Shown here piece after piece: positions 9,702-18,506 of a DNA stretch of 64,000 nt (position 1 is the first letter of the stretch; every line of letters begins with the position of its first letter). The stretch covers positions 1-64,000 of the forward strand of contig DWYJ01000017.1 of the NCBI GenBank assembly GCA_019118745.1, in the 5' to 3' direction. Under the pieces are notes generated by a model. The model did not search any database. It was given only the letters and a program-made list of their open reading frames with translations, and had not been told where the DNA came from. The DNA is from Candidatus Desulfovibrio gallistercoris (GTDB lineage Bacteria > Desulfobacterota > Desulfovibrionia > Desulfovibrionales > Desulfovibrionaceae). The translations under genes and the position numbers were made by a program.

Positions 9702-10724
9702 CTACAGGTTGGCGGCGTACCAGTCGCCGGCCAGACGCAGGCCCCGGCGGACGTCCACCTGCGGGTCATAGCCCAGCAGGGTGCCGGCCCGGCTGATGTC
9801 GGCAAGGGAGTGCCGCACGTCCCCGGCCCGGAAATCCCGGTGCACGGCCTGGGCGCCGGCGGCTTCCGGCTTGTGGCGGGAGACCTCTTCGCGGATGAGG
9901 GCAAAAAGCTCATTGAGCGTCGTGCGCTGGCCGAAGGCCACATTGTAGATCTTGTTGCGGGCCTCGTCCCCGGCGAAGCTCGCCAGCAGATTGGCCTGCA
10001 CCACGTTGTCGATATAGCAGAAGTCGCGGCTGGTCTCGCCGTCGCCGTTGACGTAGACGGTCTCGCCCTTGAGCAGGCTGGCGAACCACTGCGGGATGAC
10101 CGCGGCATACGCGCCGTAAGGGTCCTGCCGCTGGCCGAAGACGTTGAAATAGCGCAGCCCGATGGTGGTGAAGCCGTAGCAGGCGGCGAAGACGTCGGCA
10201 TAGAGCTCATTGACGTACTTGGTGACGGCGTAAGGCGAAAGGGGACGGCCGATCTTGTCTTCCACCTTGGGCAGTTCGGGCGAATCGCCGTAGGTCGAGG
10301 ACGAGGCGGCGTACACGAAACTTTTCACGCCCGCGTCCCGGGCCGCGATCAGCATGTTGAGCTGGCCGTCGATGTTGCAGCTGTTGGACAGCAGCGGGTC
10401 GTCGATGGAGCGCGGCACCGAACCGAGCGCCGCCTCATGCAGCACGTGATCCACGCCTTCGCAGACCTTCCGGCAGGTGTCGAGATCGCGGATGTCGCCT
10501 TCCACGAAATGGAAGCGGCTCCACAGTTCCGGGCCCACGGCCTCACGCACCATGTCCAGGTTTTTCTGGTAGCCGGTGAGGAAGTTGTCCAGACCGACCA
10601 CGGTCTGTCCCAGTTTGAGGAGATGCTCCAGCAGGTTGGAGCCGATAAAGCCCGCCACGCCGGTCACGAGCCAGCGGGAAGGATGCGCCTTCATATCGTC
10701 ACAGAGCGTATTCCATGTCAGCAT
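9702..10724 (-). CDS. NAD-dependent UDP-sugar 4-epimerase, WbpP/TviC type
   Basis: A 340-residue extended short-chain dehydrogenase. It has the Rossmann motif [13 protein letters not shown] near residue 20, the catalytic S-S-S/YxxxK region ([11 protein letters not shown], then [14 protein letters not shown]) and the sugar-site segment [20 protein letters not shown]. These features resemble UDP-GlcNAc/GalNAc C4-epimerases such as WbpP and TviC, which supply GalNAc-type sugars for O-antigen or capsule. It is transcribed away from the glycosyltransferase and sugar-transferase genes 180 bases away, which fits a shared polysaccharide role. An AAGGAAG ribosome site supports the ATG at 10724. The exact substrate is inferred. 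Confidence 0.88.
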   Translation of the reverse strand: MLTWNTLCDDMKAHPSRWLVTGVAGFIGSNLLEHLLKLGQTVVGLDNFLTGYQKNLDMVREAVGPELWSRFHFVEGDIRDLDTCRKVCEGVDHVLHEAALGSVPRSIDDPLLSNSCNIDGQLNMLIAARDAGVKSFVYAASSSTYGDSPELPKVEDKIGRPLSPYAVTKYVNELYADVFAACYGFTTIGLRYFNVFGQRQDPYGAYAAVIPQWFASLLKGETVYVNGDGETSRDFCYIDNVVQANLLASFAGDEARNKIYNVAFGQRTTLNELFALIREEVSRHKPEAAGAQAVHRDFRAGDVRHSLADISRAGTLLGYDPQVDVRRGLRLAGDWYAANL

Positions 10725-10905
10725 ACTGTACTTCCTTGATTGTTGCCGGGGGCGGAAAGACCTCCCGGCGAGTGCGTACTTTACGATGGAGCGTTACGGC
10801 TGTCAAAACTTCCGGGAGGAATGCGGCGGTTTTCTCTTTTCAGGCGGAGGCCTTGCTGGTATACCCTGAAAAAAAGCGCCTGAATACAGGCCCAGGGGAT
10901 TGCTC

Positions 10906-12123
10906 ATGAAAATTGTTGTGCTTGGTAATCAGGCCCGTTCCGTGGCCAATTTCTGGAGCGTGCTCATGCGCCGTATGCGGGGGGCTGGGCATGAGGTGAT
11001 CTGCATGGTGCCGGCCGGGGACGTGCCCATGGAAGGCCGTCTTGCCGCGCTGGGGGCCTGTCCGCCGGATGCTCCCGGCTTCCCCAAGGCCCCGGCCTTG
11101 CGGATCGTCAACTATCCGCTGGACCGCAAGGGCCTCAACCCCCTGTGGGACGCCGCCACCTTCGCTTCCCTGTACAAGACCTTTCTGCTGGAAAAGCCGG
11201 ACATGCTCTTCGCCACCACCATCAAGCCGGTCATCTACGGCTGCATGGCCGCCAAGCTTGCCGGCGTGGAGCACATCTACGCCACCATCACCGGGCTGGG
11301 CTACGCCTTCGAGGCCGACAGCCGCTTCAAGCGCTGCGTGAACAAGCTGAGCGTCTCCCTCTACCGCAACGCCCTGAAGAACGTGGAAGGGGTCTTTTTC
11401 CAGAACAGGGACGATCTGGCCATCTTCCGCGAGTCGGGCATCCTCGCGCCGCAGGCGCGCGTGCTCATGGCCCGCGGCACCGGCGTGGACACGCGCCACT
11501 TTGCCGAAACGCCCCTGCCGCCCCTGCCCGGCGACGACACGCCGCCCGAAGAGCGCCGCATCGTCTTCCTGCTGGTGGCGCGTCTGCTCGAAGCCAAGGG
11601 CCTGCGCGAATACGCGGCGGCGGCGCGTCTGCTCAAGAGCAAGTATCCCGCGGCGGAATTCCGCCTGCTGGGCCCGGCCGAGCAGGGCGTGGGCAGCGTG
11701 AGCGAACGCCTTGTCCGGCAGTGGGAAGAGCGTTGCGGCATCACCTATCTGGGACAGGCCGCCGATGTGCGCCCCCATCTGGCCGAAGCGCACGTGGTGG
11801 TGCTGCCGTCCTGGCGCGAGGGCACGCCCACGGCCATCATGGAAGGCATGAGCATGGGCCGGCCCGCCGTGGTGACCGACGTGCCCGGCTGCCGCGAAGT
11901 GGTGACCGAAGGGGTCAACGGGCGGCTGTGCCGTCTGCGTGATGCGGATTCTCTGGCCCGGAGCATGGAGCATTTCCTCCTGCATCCGCAGGATATCGCC
12001 GTCATGGGGCAGAAGGGCCGGCAACTCGCCTGCGAGGAGTTCGACGCCACCGTGGTCGCCCGCCGCATCCTGGACGACATGCGCGTGCCGCAGCCCTCCG
12101 CGCGGCTGGACGAGACCCGCTAA
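10906..12123 (+). CDS. glycosyltransferase family 4 (GT-B fold)
   Basis: A 405-residue GT-B enzyme. The N-terminal domain (IVVLGNQARSVANFWSVLMR) binds the acceptor. The C-terminal domain holds the nucleotide-sugar site, with LLVARLLEAKGLREY and the EX7E-type region SWREGTPTAIMEGMSMGRPA. It resembles PglA-like enzymes that add the second sugar to undecaprenyl-diphosphate-linked GalNAc or GlcNAc. The preferred start is the ATG at 10906, six bases after AGGGGA; an upstream in-frame TTG at 10900 is less likely. The sugar transferase follows 12 bases downstream, so they form an operon. Confidence 0.9.
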   Translation: MKIVVLGNQARSVANFWSVLMRRMRGAGHEVICMVPAGDVPMEGRLAALGACPPDAPGFPKAPALRIVNYPLDRKGLNPLWDAATFASLYKTFLLEKPDMLFATTIKPVIYGCMAAKLAGVEHIYATITGLGYAFEADSRFKRCVNKLSVSLYRNALKNVEGVFFQNRDDLAIFRESGILAPQARVLMARGTGVDTRHFAETPLPPLPGDDTPPEERRIVFLLVARLLEAKGLREYAAAARLLKSKYPAAEFRLLGPAEQGVGSVSERLVRQWEERCGITYLGQAADVRPHLAEAHVVVLPSWREGTPTAIMEGMSMGRPAVVTDVPGCREVVTEGVNGRLCRLRDADSLARSMEHFLLHPQDIAVMGQKGRQLACEEFDATVVARRILDDMRVPQPSARLDETR

Positions 12124-12135
12124 CAAGGAGTCATC

Positions 12136-13485
12136 ATGGTCAGTCGTTACCGCATGGCCTTGCTGCAATGCATGGACCTGCTCTGCATCCTCGTGGCGCT
12201 GGGCGTGGTCGGCGTGCTTGCCATCGACCCGGAGCTGAGCGTTTTTGACGACTATACCGGCGCATCCCTGTTCACCATCTTCTTCTACATGCTGTTCTTC
12301 TATATCCTGGATGCCTACAGCGTGGGCGTGGAGGATTTCCGGGACAGCGTGGTGCGGGTGCTGCTGGCGGGGGTGCTGGCCATCATCTCGTCGGCCACAT
12401 CGTCCTATGTGTTCGATCACTGGCGCTTCGACCGGCCGAGCACCGGGCTGCTCTTCCTGCTGTCCATGCTGTTCTGTCTGGGCTGGCGTCTGTTCTACTA
12501 CCGCAATACGGACAAGCTCACCTTCCAGATGCGGGTGTTGCTCGTGGGGGTGGACCGCGCGGGCAAGGTGCGTCAGCTCCTGTCCGAGGGCCTGCCCACG
12601 GCGCGCATCATCGGCTATGTGGGCGAACCGGATATGGACCCGGACGCCGGGCCCTGCCTCGGGCCGCCGTACGAGGTGCTGGACATCGCCCGTGAACGCC
12701 GGGCGACCACCATCCTCCTGCTGCCGGACGCCCCCATCGACGACGACATCGCGCACGACCTGCTGGAAGCCAAGCTGCGCGGCCGCATGGTGGTGGATAT
12801 CCGTTCGTTTTACGAGCATGTGGTGCAGCGTCTGCCCATCTCGCAGATCAACGACGAGTGGCTGCTCCAGACCGAGGGCTTCTCGCTGAACACCCGCGGT
12901 TCTCTGCGGCGTCTGAAGCGGGCCTTCGACGTGCTCATCTCGCTGGTGCTGCTGGTGCCCGCCGCGCCCATCATGGCGCTGACGGCCCTGCTGATCCGTC
13001 TGGAGTCCCCCGGGCCGGTCATCTACCGGCAGGATCGGGTGGGCCTGCACGAGCGGGAATTCACGGTCTACAAGTTCCGCTCCATGCGGGCGGATGCGGA
13101 GAAGAACGGCGCGGTATGGGCCAGCGCCAACGACAGCCGCGTCACCCGCGTGGGCAAGTTCATCCGCAAGGTGCGCATCGACGAGCTGCCGCAGATCTGG
13201 AACATCCTCAAGGGCGACATGAGCTTCATCGGGCCGCGCCCGGAACGCATGGCCTTCGTGACCCAGCTCAAGGAGCACATCCCCTACTACAGCCTGCGCC
13301 ATACGGTGAAGCCGGGGCTCACGGGCTGGGCGCAGGTGTGCTACCCCTACGGCGCGTCGGAAGAGGATTCGCGGCGCAAGCTGGAATACGACCTTTACTA
13401 CGTCAAGAACATGTCCATCCTGCTGGACATCCACATCATCTTCAAAACTATGGGGGTGGTGCTCTTCCCCAAGGGCGCCCGCTGA
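12136..13485 (+). CDS. polyprenyl-phosphate sugar-1-phosphate transferase
   Basis: A 449-residue membrane enzyme of the WbaP/WcaJ type (exopolysaccharide polyprenyl glycosylphosphotransferase). It has four N-terminal helices (about residues 10-125), a Rossmann-like CoA-binding domain (RVLLVGVDRAGKVR near residue 133), a further membrane segment near 265-290 and the catalytic C-terminal domain. The latter contains KRAFDVLISLVLLV, PVIYRQDRVGLHEREFTVYK and DELPQIWNILKGDMSFIGPR. It loads the first sugar phosphate onto undecaprenyl phosphate at the inner membrane. AAGGAG precedes the ATG and a strong terminator follows, closing the two-gene operon. The C-terminal form resembles the EpsB_2 subgroup. 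Confidence 0.93.
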   Translation: MVSRYRMALLQCMDLLCILVALGVVGVLAIDPELSVFDDYTGASLFTIFFYMLFFYILDAYSVGVEDFRDSVVRVLLAGVLAIISSATSSYVFDHWRFDRPSTGLLFLLSMLFCLGWRLFYYRNTDKLTFQMRVLLVGVDRAGKVRQLLSEGLPTARIIGYVGEPDMDPDAGPCLGPPYEVLDIARERRATTILLLPDAPIDDDIAHDLLEAKLRGRMVVDIRSFYEHVVQRLPISQINDEWLLQTEGFSLNTRGSLRRLKRAFDVLISLVLLVPAAPIMALTALLIRLESPGPVIYRQDRVGLHEREFTVYKFRSMRADAEKNGAVWASANDSRVTRVGKFIRKVRIDELPQIWNILKGDMSFIGPRPERMAFVTQLKEHIPYYSLRHTVKPGLTGWAQVCYPYGASEEDSRRKLEYDLYYVKNMSILLDIHIIFKTMGVVLFPKGAR

Positions 13486-13496
13486 GCCCCGCCAGT

Positions 13497-13536
13497 GCCC
13501 GCCTCCGGCCGGAGGCGGGCGCTTTTCTCTTTTTTG
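13497..13536 (+). terminator. rho-independent terminator
   Basis: GCCCGCCTCC at 13497-13506, a GGCC loop, and GGAGGCGGGC at 13511-13520, followed by GCTTTTCTCTTTTTT. It ends the glycosyltransferase/sugar-transferase operon. Confidence 0.93.
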
Positions 13537-13584
13537 TCCGCAGAGGCTCGACCATGTCCGGTCGGGCCTGGCTGGGGACGTTCT

Positions 13585-13698
13585 GGCGGCGGCACAGCGC
13601 CGCCCGGCCGAAAGTGAGCGGACAAACCACGCTTTTTTCCGCGAAACGCCAGGCCGTATGATTTGGAACGCGCAGCGTTTCAAACGGAAAATGCGCTA
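13585..13698 (+). repeat. dispersed intergenic repeat, long copy
   Basis: This 114-base stretch aligns over its length with 52308-52397. Shared blocks are GGCGGCGG, CAGCGCCG, CCGGCC, AAACC, CCGCGAA, CGCCA and the 3' core GCGTTTCAAACGG plus AAAATGCGCTA at 13675-13698. The two copies differ by an insertion of about 20 bases (near 13655-13675). No gene lies in it. It separates the polysaccharide operon from murI. Confidence 0.75.
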
Positions 13699-13708
13699 AG
13701 GACAGAAC

Positions 13709-14572
13709 ATGGCATCGCACCTTACCGCGGCAACGGGATCCCCGGCAGCCTCCCTGCCCATCGGGCTTTTTGACTCCGGCATCGGCGGGCTGACCGTCCT
13801 CAGGGCCATCAGCACGCGTCTGCCGCAAGAGAACCTGCTCTATCTCGGCGACACGGCGCGTCTGCCCTACGGCACCAAGAGCCGGGAGACCATCATCCGC
13901 TACACGCTCAAGGCCGCGCAGAAGCTCGTGGACTGCGGCGTCAAGATGCTGGTCGTGGCCTGCAATACGGCCACCAGCGCCGCGCTGACCACGTTGCGTG
14001 AACATTTTGCCCCGCTGCCGGTGCTGGGCGTGGTCGAGCCGGGCGCACGGGCCGCCGTGGCCGCGACGCGCAACCGGCACATCGCCGTCATCGGGACGGA
14101 AGCCACCATCGCCGACGGCGCGTATCAGAAGGCCATCACGCGCCTGCTGCCCGATGCCTCTGTGCTGGGGCGGCCGTGCACGCTCTTCGTGTCGCTGGCC
14201 GAGGAGGGCTGGCTGACCGGCCCGGTGGCGGAAGGCACGGCGCATCGCTATCTCGACGATCTTTTCCAGCCGCTGGTGACCGCGTCCCGGCCGGATACGC
14301 TCGTGCTGGGCTGCACGCACTTCCCGCTGTTCGCCGGGGTGCTCCAGCAGGTGGTCGGGGAATCCGTGCATATCGTGGATTCGGCGGCCACCACGGCCGA
14401 GGCCGTGGAAAGCGAGCTGCTCCGGCTGGGCCTGGCCCGTCAGGCCGCCCCCGGCGTGGTGGGCGAACGGCGCTTCATGACCACGGACAACTGCAACCGT
14501 TTCGTGCGGACGGCCAGCATCTTCCTGGGGCAGCCGCTGCACCACGCGGAGGTGGAGCTCGTCAACCTGTAG
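13709..14572 (+). CDS. murI: glutamate racemase MurI
   Basis: A 287-residue Asp/Glu racemase that converts L-glutamate to D-glutamate for peptidoglycan. It contains IGLFDSGIGGLTVLR, the first catalytic cysteine in VACNTATS (Cys85), LGVVEPGARAAV, and the second catalytic cysteine in LGCTHFPL (Cys202), all expected positions. About 16 extra residues precede the usual N-terminus. AAGGAC upstream of the ATG supports the start, although an internal start closer to LPIGLFD cannot be excluded. It is a single gene placed right after a dispersed repeat, cytoplasmic and essential in most bacteria. Confidence 0.95.
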   Translation: MASHLTAATGSPAASLPIGLFDSGIGGLTVLRAISTRLPQENLLYLGDTARLPYGTKSRETIIRYTLKAAQKLVDCGVKMLVVACNTATSAALTTLREHFAPLPVLGVVEPGARAAVAATRNRHIAVIGTEATIADGAYQKAITRLLPDASVLGRPCTLFVSLAEEGWLTGPVAEGTAHRYLDDLFQPLVTASRPDTLVLGCTHFPLFAGVLQQVVGESVHIVDSAATTAEAVESELLRLGLARQAAPGVVGERRFMTTDNCNRFVRTASIFLGQPLHHAEVELVNL

Positions 14573-14697
14573 GGCGGGACAGCCCCAGACGCATGGGCGT
14601 GCCGGCTGCTTTCCCGTCCGCGTGTCCGGTCGGGGGGAGCGGCGCGGCACGTCCCCGCTTTTCTGCGACAAGTGCCGGATGATGCGGCGTTTTTGGG

Positions 14698-14727
14698 TTG
14701 ACAGGCAGGGGAAGGCTTACTTACAAC
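14698..14727 (+). promoter_or_regulatory. sigma-70 promoter of the HU gene
   Basis: A perfect TTGACA at 14698-14703 and TACAAC at 14722-14727, 18 bases apart, about 60 bases upstream of the HU start. Confidence 0.6.
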
Positions 14728-14785
14728 AACAAAGTTCGACCTCAAGGGGCGCTTGCCCCAAATCCCTCTTTGGAGAGTACGTATC

Positions 14786-15061
14786 ATGACGAAAGCTGAG
14801 CTTGTTGAAAAAGTGTATGCCAAGGCGGGCCTGCCCACCAAGGCCAAGGCCGAAGAAGCTCTGGATGCGGTCATCGCCTCGCTGCGCGAAGCTCTGGCTG
14901 CCGGCGAATCCGTGACCTTTACCGGTTTCGGCAGCTTCAAGGTCGTGGAGCGCGCCGCCCGCAAGGGTCGCAACCCCCGTTCCGGTGACGAGATCACCAT
15001 TCCTGCCGGCAAGGTGGCCAAATTCACGCCCGGCAAGGGCCTCAAGGACGCCATCAAGTAA
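14786..15061 (+). CDS. HU-family DNA-binding protein
   Basis: A 91-residue histone-like protein. It starts MTKAELVEKVYAKAG and holds the HU/IHF signature GFGSFKVVERAARKGRNPR in the DNA-binding arm, ending with KFTPGKGLKDAI. It forms dimers that bend and wrap DNA. The start at 14786 follows GGAGAG; a longer frame to 14753 has no ribosome site. Its promoter has a perfect -35 box, and a strong terminator follows. The sequence fits HU better than IHF, but paralogues are common in this group, so no alpha/beta label is given. Confidence 0.95.
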   Translation: MTKAELVEKVYAKAGLPTKAKAEEALDAVIASLREALAAGESVTFTGFGSFKVVERAARKGRNPRSGDEITIPAGKVAKFTPGKGLKDAIK

Positions 15062-15084
15062 GTATTCGCACCGCGGGCAGAAAT

Positions 15085-15116
15085 GGCGTCCGTCTGGCCG
15101 GCAGACGCCTTTTTTG
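15085..15116 (+). terminator. rho-independent terminator of the HU gene
   Basis: GGCGTC at 15085 and GACGCC at 15104 form an outer stem, with an alternative inner stem CGTCTG/CAGACG, followed by a run of six to seven Ts. Confidence 0.88.
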
Positions 15117-15128
15117 TCCTTCTTTTCT

Positions 15129-15218
15129 GGAGGGGTGGCAGAGCGGTTTAATGCGGCGGTCTTGAAAACCGTTGAAGGTTCGCGCCTTCCGGGGGTTCAA
15201 ATCCCTCCCCCTCCGCCA
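15129..15218 (+). tRNA. tRNA-Ser (anticodon UGA)
   Basis: GGAGGGG at 15129-15135 pairs with CCCCTCC at 15208-15214, followed by a G discriminator and an encoded CCA. The anticodon loop CTTGAAA gives anticodon TGA, and the T arm reads GGGGGTTCAAATCCCTCC. The long variable arm after the anticodon stem is typical of tRNA-Ser. Confidence 0.97.
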
Positions 15219-15308
15219 GTCAGCACATATCCCGCAGCAATGCGCAGATGTCCGCAAGGCAGCCAGCCATGCGGATTTTTTTGCGTCCAGCGTTCGGCGC
15301 TCCGCCTT

Positions 15309-15335
15309 GGAACATTTTCAGTTTGAAACGCTTAG
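15309..15335 (-). repeat. dispersed intergenic repeat, reverse copy
   Basis: GGAACATTTTCAGTTTGAAA then CGCTTAG; its reverse complement matches the dispersed repeat core. It lies in the 261-base gap between tRNA-Ser and the chemoreceptor gene, where no gene was seen. Confidence 0.65.
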
Positions 15336-15479
15336 GGCTAACGCTAGTTGCCGCTCGCTTGGGAGAAGTGCCCCGCCGGATAACGAAGCTGCCCGCAGCC
15401 AGGGGGGAAACCTGTTGTCCCTTCCCCGGATGCGGGCAGCCTTGTCATAGCAGGTCACGCGCGGCGTGCGCGTACCGCT

Positions 15480-17570
15480 TTAGTCGTTCTTCATTTTTTC
15501 AATAAGCGCATTGAGTTTGCGGGCCTCGTCCGCCATGGCATGGACGGACTGGGCGGCCTGTTCCATGGCGGCGGCATTCTGCCCGGCGACCTGATTGATG
15601 TCGGCAATGGAGCGGTTGATCTCCTCGCTGGTGGCGGACTGCTGCTCGCTGGCCGCGGCGATGGCCCGCACCTGATCCGCGGCGCTTTCGGCCAGATGGA
15701 CGATCTCCTGCAGGGCGTCGCCGGAGCGTCCGGCAAGGTCGGTGGCCGCATTGACGCCTTCCACGGAGACCTCCATCTGCCGGATGGATTTATCCGTACT
15801 TTTCTGGATGGCGTTGATGGCGTTGCCCACTTCCGAGGTGGAGGCCATGGTCTTTTCCGCCAGCTTGCGCACTTCATCGGCCACCACGGCAAAGCCGCGT
15901 CCGGCTTCACCGGCGCGGGCGGCCTCGATGGCGGCGTTGAGGGCCAGCAGGTTGGTCTGGTCGGCGATATCGGAGATGACGCTCATGATCTGGGTGATGG
16001 CCGCCGCATTCTTGCCGAGGTTGGACATGTCTTCCTTGAGCGTCAGGGACATGTCGCGCAGGGATTGGATGCTGTGCACGACCTCGCTGACGATGCGGGC
16101 GCCTTCTTCGGCCTTGTGGCGCATGTTCTCCGACACCTCGGCGGCGCTGCCCGCATTGCGGGCCACTTCCAGCACGGTGGCGTTCATCTCGTTCATGGCC
16201 GTCGCCGTTTCCGATGCCCGGTCCGCCTGATGGTGGGCCCCGGCGGCCGACTGGGCGACCTGCTGCGACAGCTCATCCGCCGCGGTATTGATGACGTTGG
16301 TGGAGGCTTCCAGATGCTGCGCGGCCTCCATCATGCCCTCGCGTCGGGCGTTCTCGGCCTTGTTGCGGGCTTCTTCCGCCTTGCGCGTGGCTTCTTCCGC
16401 CAGCGCGGTATGGCGCTGGGCCTCTTCGGTCTTCTGCTTGGCTTCGCCGATGAGGCGGCCCAGCGAGCTGATCATGCTGGAGATGCTTTCATGCAGGTGG
16501 GACAGTTCGCCGAAAAAGTGGCAGCCTTCCGCTCGGGCTTCCAGATTGCCCGCGGCGACCTCGCCGGCATTGCGCACCAGCGCATTGAGCGGATGCACGA
16601 TGGAACGGACGATGAGCAGCGCCACGCCCAGCATGAGCAGGGCGACCACCACGGCGATGATGGTCACGTGCTGCATGGCCGTATTGCTGCGCTCGTTGAT
16701 CTCCTGCACGGATTGCAGGGCGACGGCCTTCCAGCCGCAATGGGTGGTGAGGATATTGGCCACGTAGGCCTGTCCTCTGGCTTCCACGTCCACGACGCCG
16801 TTGGGCATCTTCATGATGGTCTCAAGCGCGGGCGTGCTGATGTCCTTGCCGATGACCTTGCCGACCAGCTCTTCTTCCAGCGGATTGCAGATGATGCGGC
16901 CGGAGTCCTCGATGATGAGGAAAAAACCTGTCTTGCCGAAGTTCATCTCCGCGACCCGGCGCGAGAGCTCCGCCAGCGAGATGTCGATGCCCACGACGCC
17001 GGTGAGGCGGCCCTGCGCATCCTGCAGCTTGCGGGTGACGGCCACCACCATTTCCCCGGTCACGGAAAAATAGGCCGGCGCAAGACCGTCGATGTCCGGC
17101 GACGCGGCACGGCGGCGGTACCACTCCTTGGTGCTGAGATCATGGTGGGCGGGGATCTTCATGTCGTCGCAGCTGCTGGCGTAGCTGCCGTCGGCGTAGC
17201 CCACGTAGACTTCGAGATAATCGGGGTTGGCGCGTCCCACGCGCAGGAGCGTTTCAGTCAAATCCTGGGCTTCGGGGGAGAGGTCACTCTGCCGGTAGCG
17301 GCTCTCCTGAGGATTGTCCACGAAACGCGGGAAGATATCCTTGGCCTCGGCCAGTCCCGGCAGTTCGGCAACGATCTGCGCGCTGTGGCTTGCCGCGCTG
17401 ACGAAGCTGGTCAGGTTCTCATCCATGAGCCGCAATTGTTGCCCCGATGCGGTGATGAAGTAGCCGCGGGCGTCATCGCGCATCTGCCAGCCGGTATAAC
17501 CGATGACGCAGGCCGCGACGATGGCGATGCTGCACAGAAAGCCAAGGGTGATACGAAGTTTGATGGTCAT
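15480..17570 (-). CDS. methyl-accepting chemotaxis protein with Cache sensor
   Basis: A 696-residue chemoreceptor. It has one membrane helix at residues 8-28, a periplasmic dCache-type sensor up to about residue 300 (with [15 protein letters not shown] and [14 protein letters not shown]), a second helix at 302-323, and a HAMP linker. A long coiled coil leads to the signalling hairpin tip near residues 532-574 ([20 protein letters not shown], then [20 protein letters not shown]). Cache domains usually bind small organic ligands; the ligand is unknown here. No CheR-tethering NWETF-type pentapeptide ends the protein. The start at 17570 has GGAGGA upstream. A sigma-28 promoter lies about 80 bases upstream. 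Confidence 0.94.
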   Translation of the reverse strand: MTIKLRITLGFLCSIAIVAACVIGYTGWQMRDDARGYFITASGQQLRLMDENLTSFVSAASHSAQIVAELPGLAEAKDIFPRFVDNPQESRYRQSDLSPEAQDLTETLLRVGRANPDYLEVYVGYADGSYASSCDDMKIPAHHDLSTKEWYRRRAASPDIDGLAPAYFSVTGEMVVAVTRKLQDAQGRLTGVVGIDISLAELSRRVAEMNFGKTGFFLIIEDSGRIICNPLEEELVGKVIGKDISTPALETIMKMPNGVVDVEARGQAYVANILTTHCGWKAVALQSVQEINERSNTAMQHVTIIAVVVALLMLGVALLIVRSIVHPLNALVRNAGEVAAGNLEARAEGCHFFGELSHLHESISSMISSLGRLIGEAKQKTEEAQRHTALAEEATRKAEEARNKAENARREGMMEAAQHLEASTNVINTAADELSQQVAQSAAGAHHQADRASETATAMNEMNATVLEVARNAGSAAEVSENMRHKAEEGARIVSEVVHSIQSLRDMSLTLKEDMSNLGKNAAAITQIMSVISDIADQTNLLALNAAIEAARAGEAGRGFAVVADEVRKLAEKTMASTSEVGNAINAIQKSTDKSIRQMEVSVEGVNAATDLAGRSGDALQEIVHLAESAADQVRAIAAASEQQSATSEEINRSIADINQVAGQNAAAMEQAAQSVHAMADEARKLNALIEKMKND

Positions 17571-17648
17571 GCTGTTTCCTCCCCCCAGGAAAATGCGTGC
17601 TCCCCTCCAGGCCGTACGGCATACGGCCAACACGAAAAGACTCGTGCA

Positions 17649-17675
17649 TTATCGGCTTTCAGGGAATAATCTTTA
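17649..17675 (-). promoter_or_regulatory. sigma-28 (FliA) promoter of the chemoreceptor gene
   Basis: On the minus strand TAAA is followed by exactly 15 bases and then GCCGATAA, a full match to the flagellar sigma-28 consensus. It lies 79 bases upstream of the chemoreceptor ATG. Confidence 0.88.
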
Positions 17676-17787
17676 GGTATTAGGGGATATCGCAAGGGAA
17701 AGCGGGCCGTGCAAGGCCGGGGTGCGTCGTCTGCCGGGGCGTCGCACGCCGGTTTCACTGCGCTCGCGGAAGATCAGGCAAGGGAAA

Positions 17788-17819
17788 GGCCCGACGAGAT
17801 GCGGGCATCTCATCGGGCC
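17788..17819 (-). terminator. terminator of the tssABC-hcp unit
   Basis: GGCCCGACGAGATG at 17788-17801 pairs with CATCTCATCGGGCC at 17806-17819 with one mismatch. On the minus strand it is followed by TTTCCCTT. It lies about 60 bases after the hcp stop. Confidence 0.8.
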
Positions 17820-17880
17820 GTGATGGCGGGCGCGGGGCCGGGCCGGCTGCCGGGACGGGCGAACCGGCATGCCCTGCGGG

Positions 17881-18360
17881 CTACTTCTTCCAGTCGTCCA
17901 CGTATTCGATATTGCCGTCGTTATACGTCCAGGTGATCTTGGAGTAGGTGAAGGAGACGCTCTCCATGTCGTGATAGGGCTTGTTCTCCGCCAGGAAGGT
18001 CAGCGGGGTCTCCTTTTTCATGCTCACCACGATGGCTTCTTCCATCTTGATGGTGAAATACTTTTCTTCCGTGCCGTCAGCGGCGATGCGGTAGTGGTCG
18101 ATGGTGACGGTGCACTGTTCGCCCGTGCAGCAGGCCTTGTACAGTTTGGGGCTCGCCTGATCCAGGTGCTTGGTGATGGTCAGCGGATGATGGATGCGCT
18201 GGCCCGTGGGCAGGCCGGTGTGCGTATCCTTGGGGATTTCCACCAGATGCTCGACGGCATAGACCAGGATCTTGTCCTTCTTGTCGCCGCCCTGCTGGCA
18301 ATCGCCCTTGATCTCGCCCTGAGACTTGCCCTCGACCTTCATGTATGCGGTCAGTGCCAT
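17881..18360 (-). CDS. hcp: T6SS tube protein Hcp
   Basis: A 159-residue Hcp family protein. It starts MALTAYMKVEGKSQGEIKGD and shows the typical beta-barrel sequence with GLPTGQRIHHPLTITKHLDQ and SFTYSKITWTYNDGNIEYVD near the C-terminus. Hcp hexamers stack into the inner tube of the T6SS needle. It is the last gene of the tssA-tssB-tssC-hcp unit, 146 bases after tssC, with its own ribosome site (GAGGTAG). A dispersed repeat lies in the gap before it. Length is normal for the family and no C-terminal toxin extension is present. Confidence 0.95.
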   Translation of the reverse strand: MALTAYMKVEGKSQGEIKGDCQQGGDKKDKILVYAVEHLVEIPKDTHTGLPTGQRIHHPLTITKHLDQASPKLYKACCTGEQCTVTIDHYRIAADGTEEKYFTIKMEEAIVVSMKKETPLTFLAENKPYHDMESVSFTYSKITWTYNDGNIEYVDDWKK

Positions 18361-18459
18361 ATGCTACCTCGTTTTTTTTGGACGCGCGGGGCGTCACGTT
18401 GGAAAGCCGGCATGCCGTCCGGGGCCTGTCTGGGCAGCCGGACGGCACGATTCCAGTTT

Positions 18460-18482
18460 GGAACATTTTCCGTTTGAAGCGC
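18460..18482 (-). repeat. dispersed intergenic repeat, reverse copy
   Basis: GGAACATTTTCCGTTTGAAG then CGC, between tssC and hcp; its reverse complement gives the GCGCTTCAAACGG + AAAATGTTCC form of the core. Confidence 0.65.
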
Positions 18483-18506
18483 TTCGCGTTTCGAGCTTTA
18501 CGGCCT

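Noticed and set aside
10840..13683. A 947-codon open frame on the minus strand opposite the glycosyltransferase and sugar-transferase genes
   Set aside because: It is His/Gln/Arg-rich with no domain, lies fully antisense to two well-supported genes, and is expected from high-GC codon bias.
15540..17669. A 709-codon plus-strand frame opposite the chemoreceptor gene
   Set aside because: Antisense shadow; the minus-strand protein has complete domain structure and a sigma-28 promoter.
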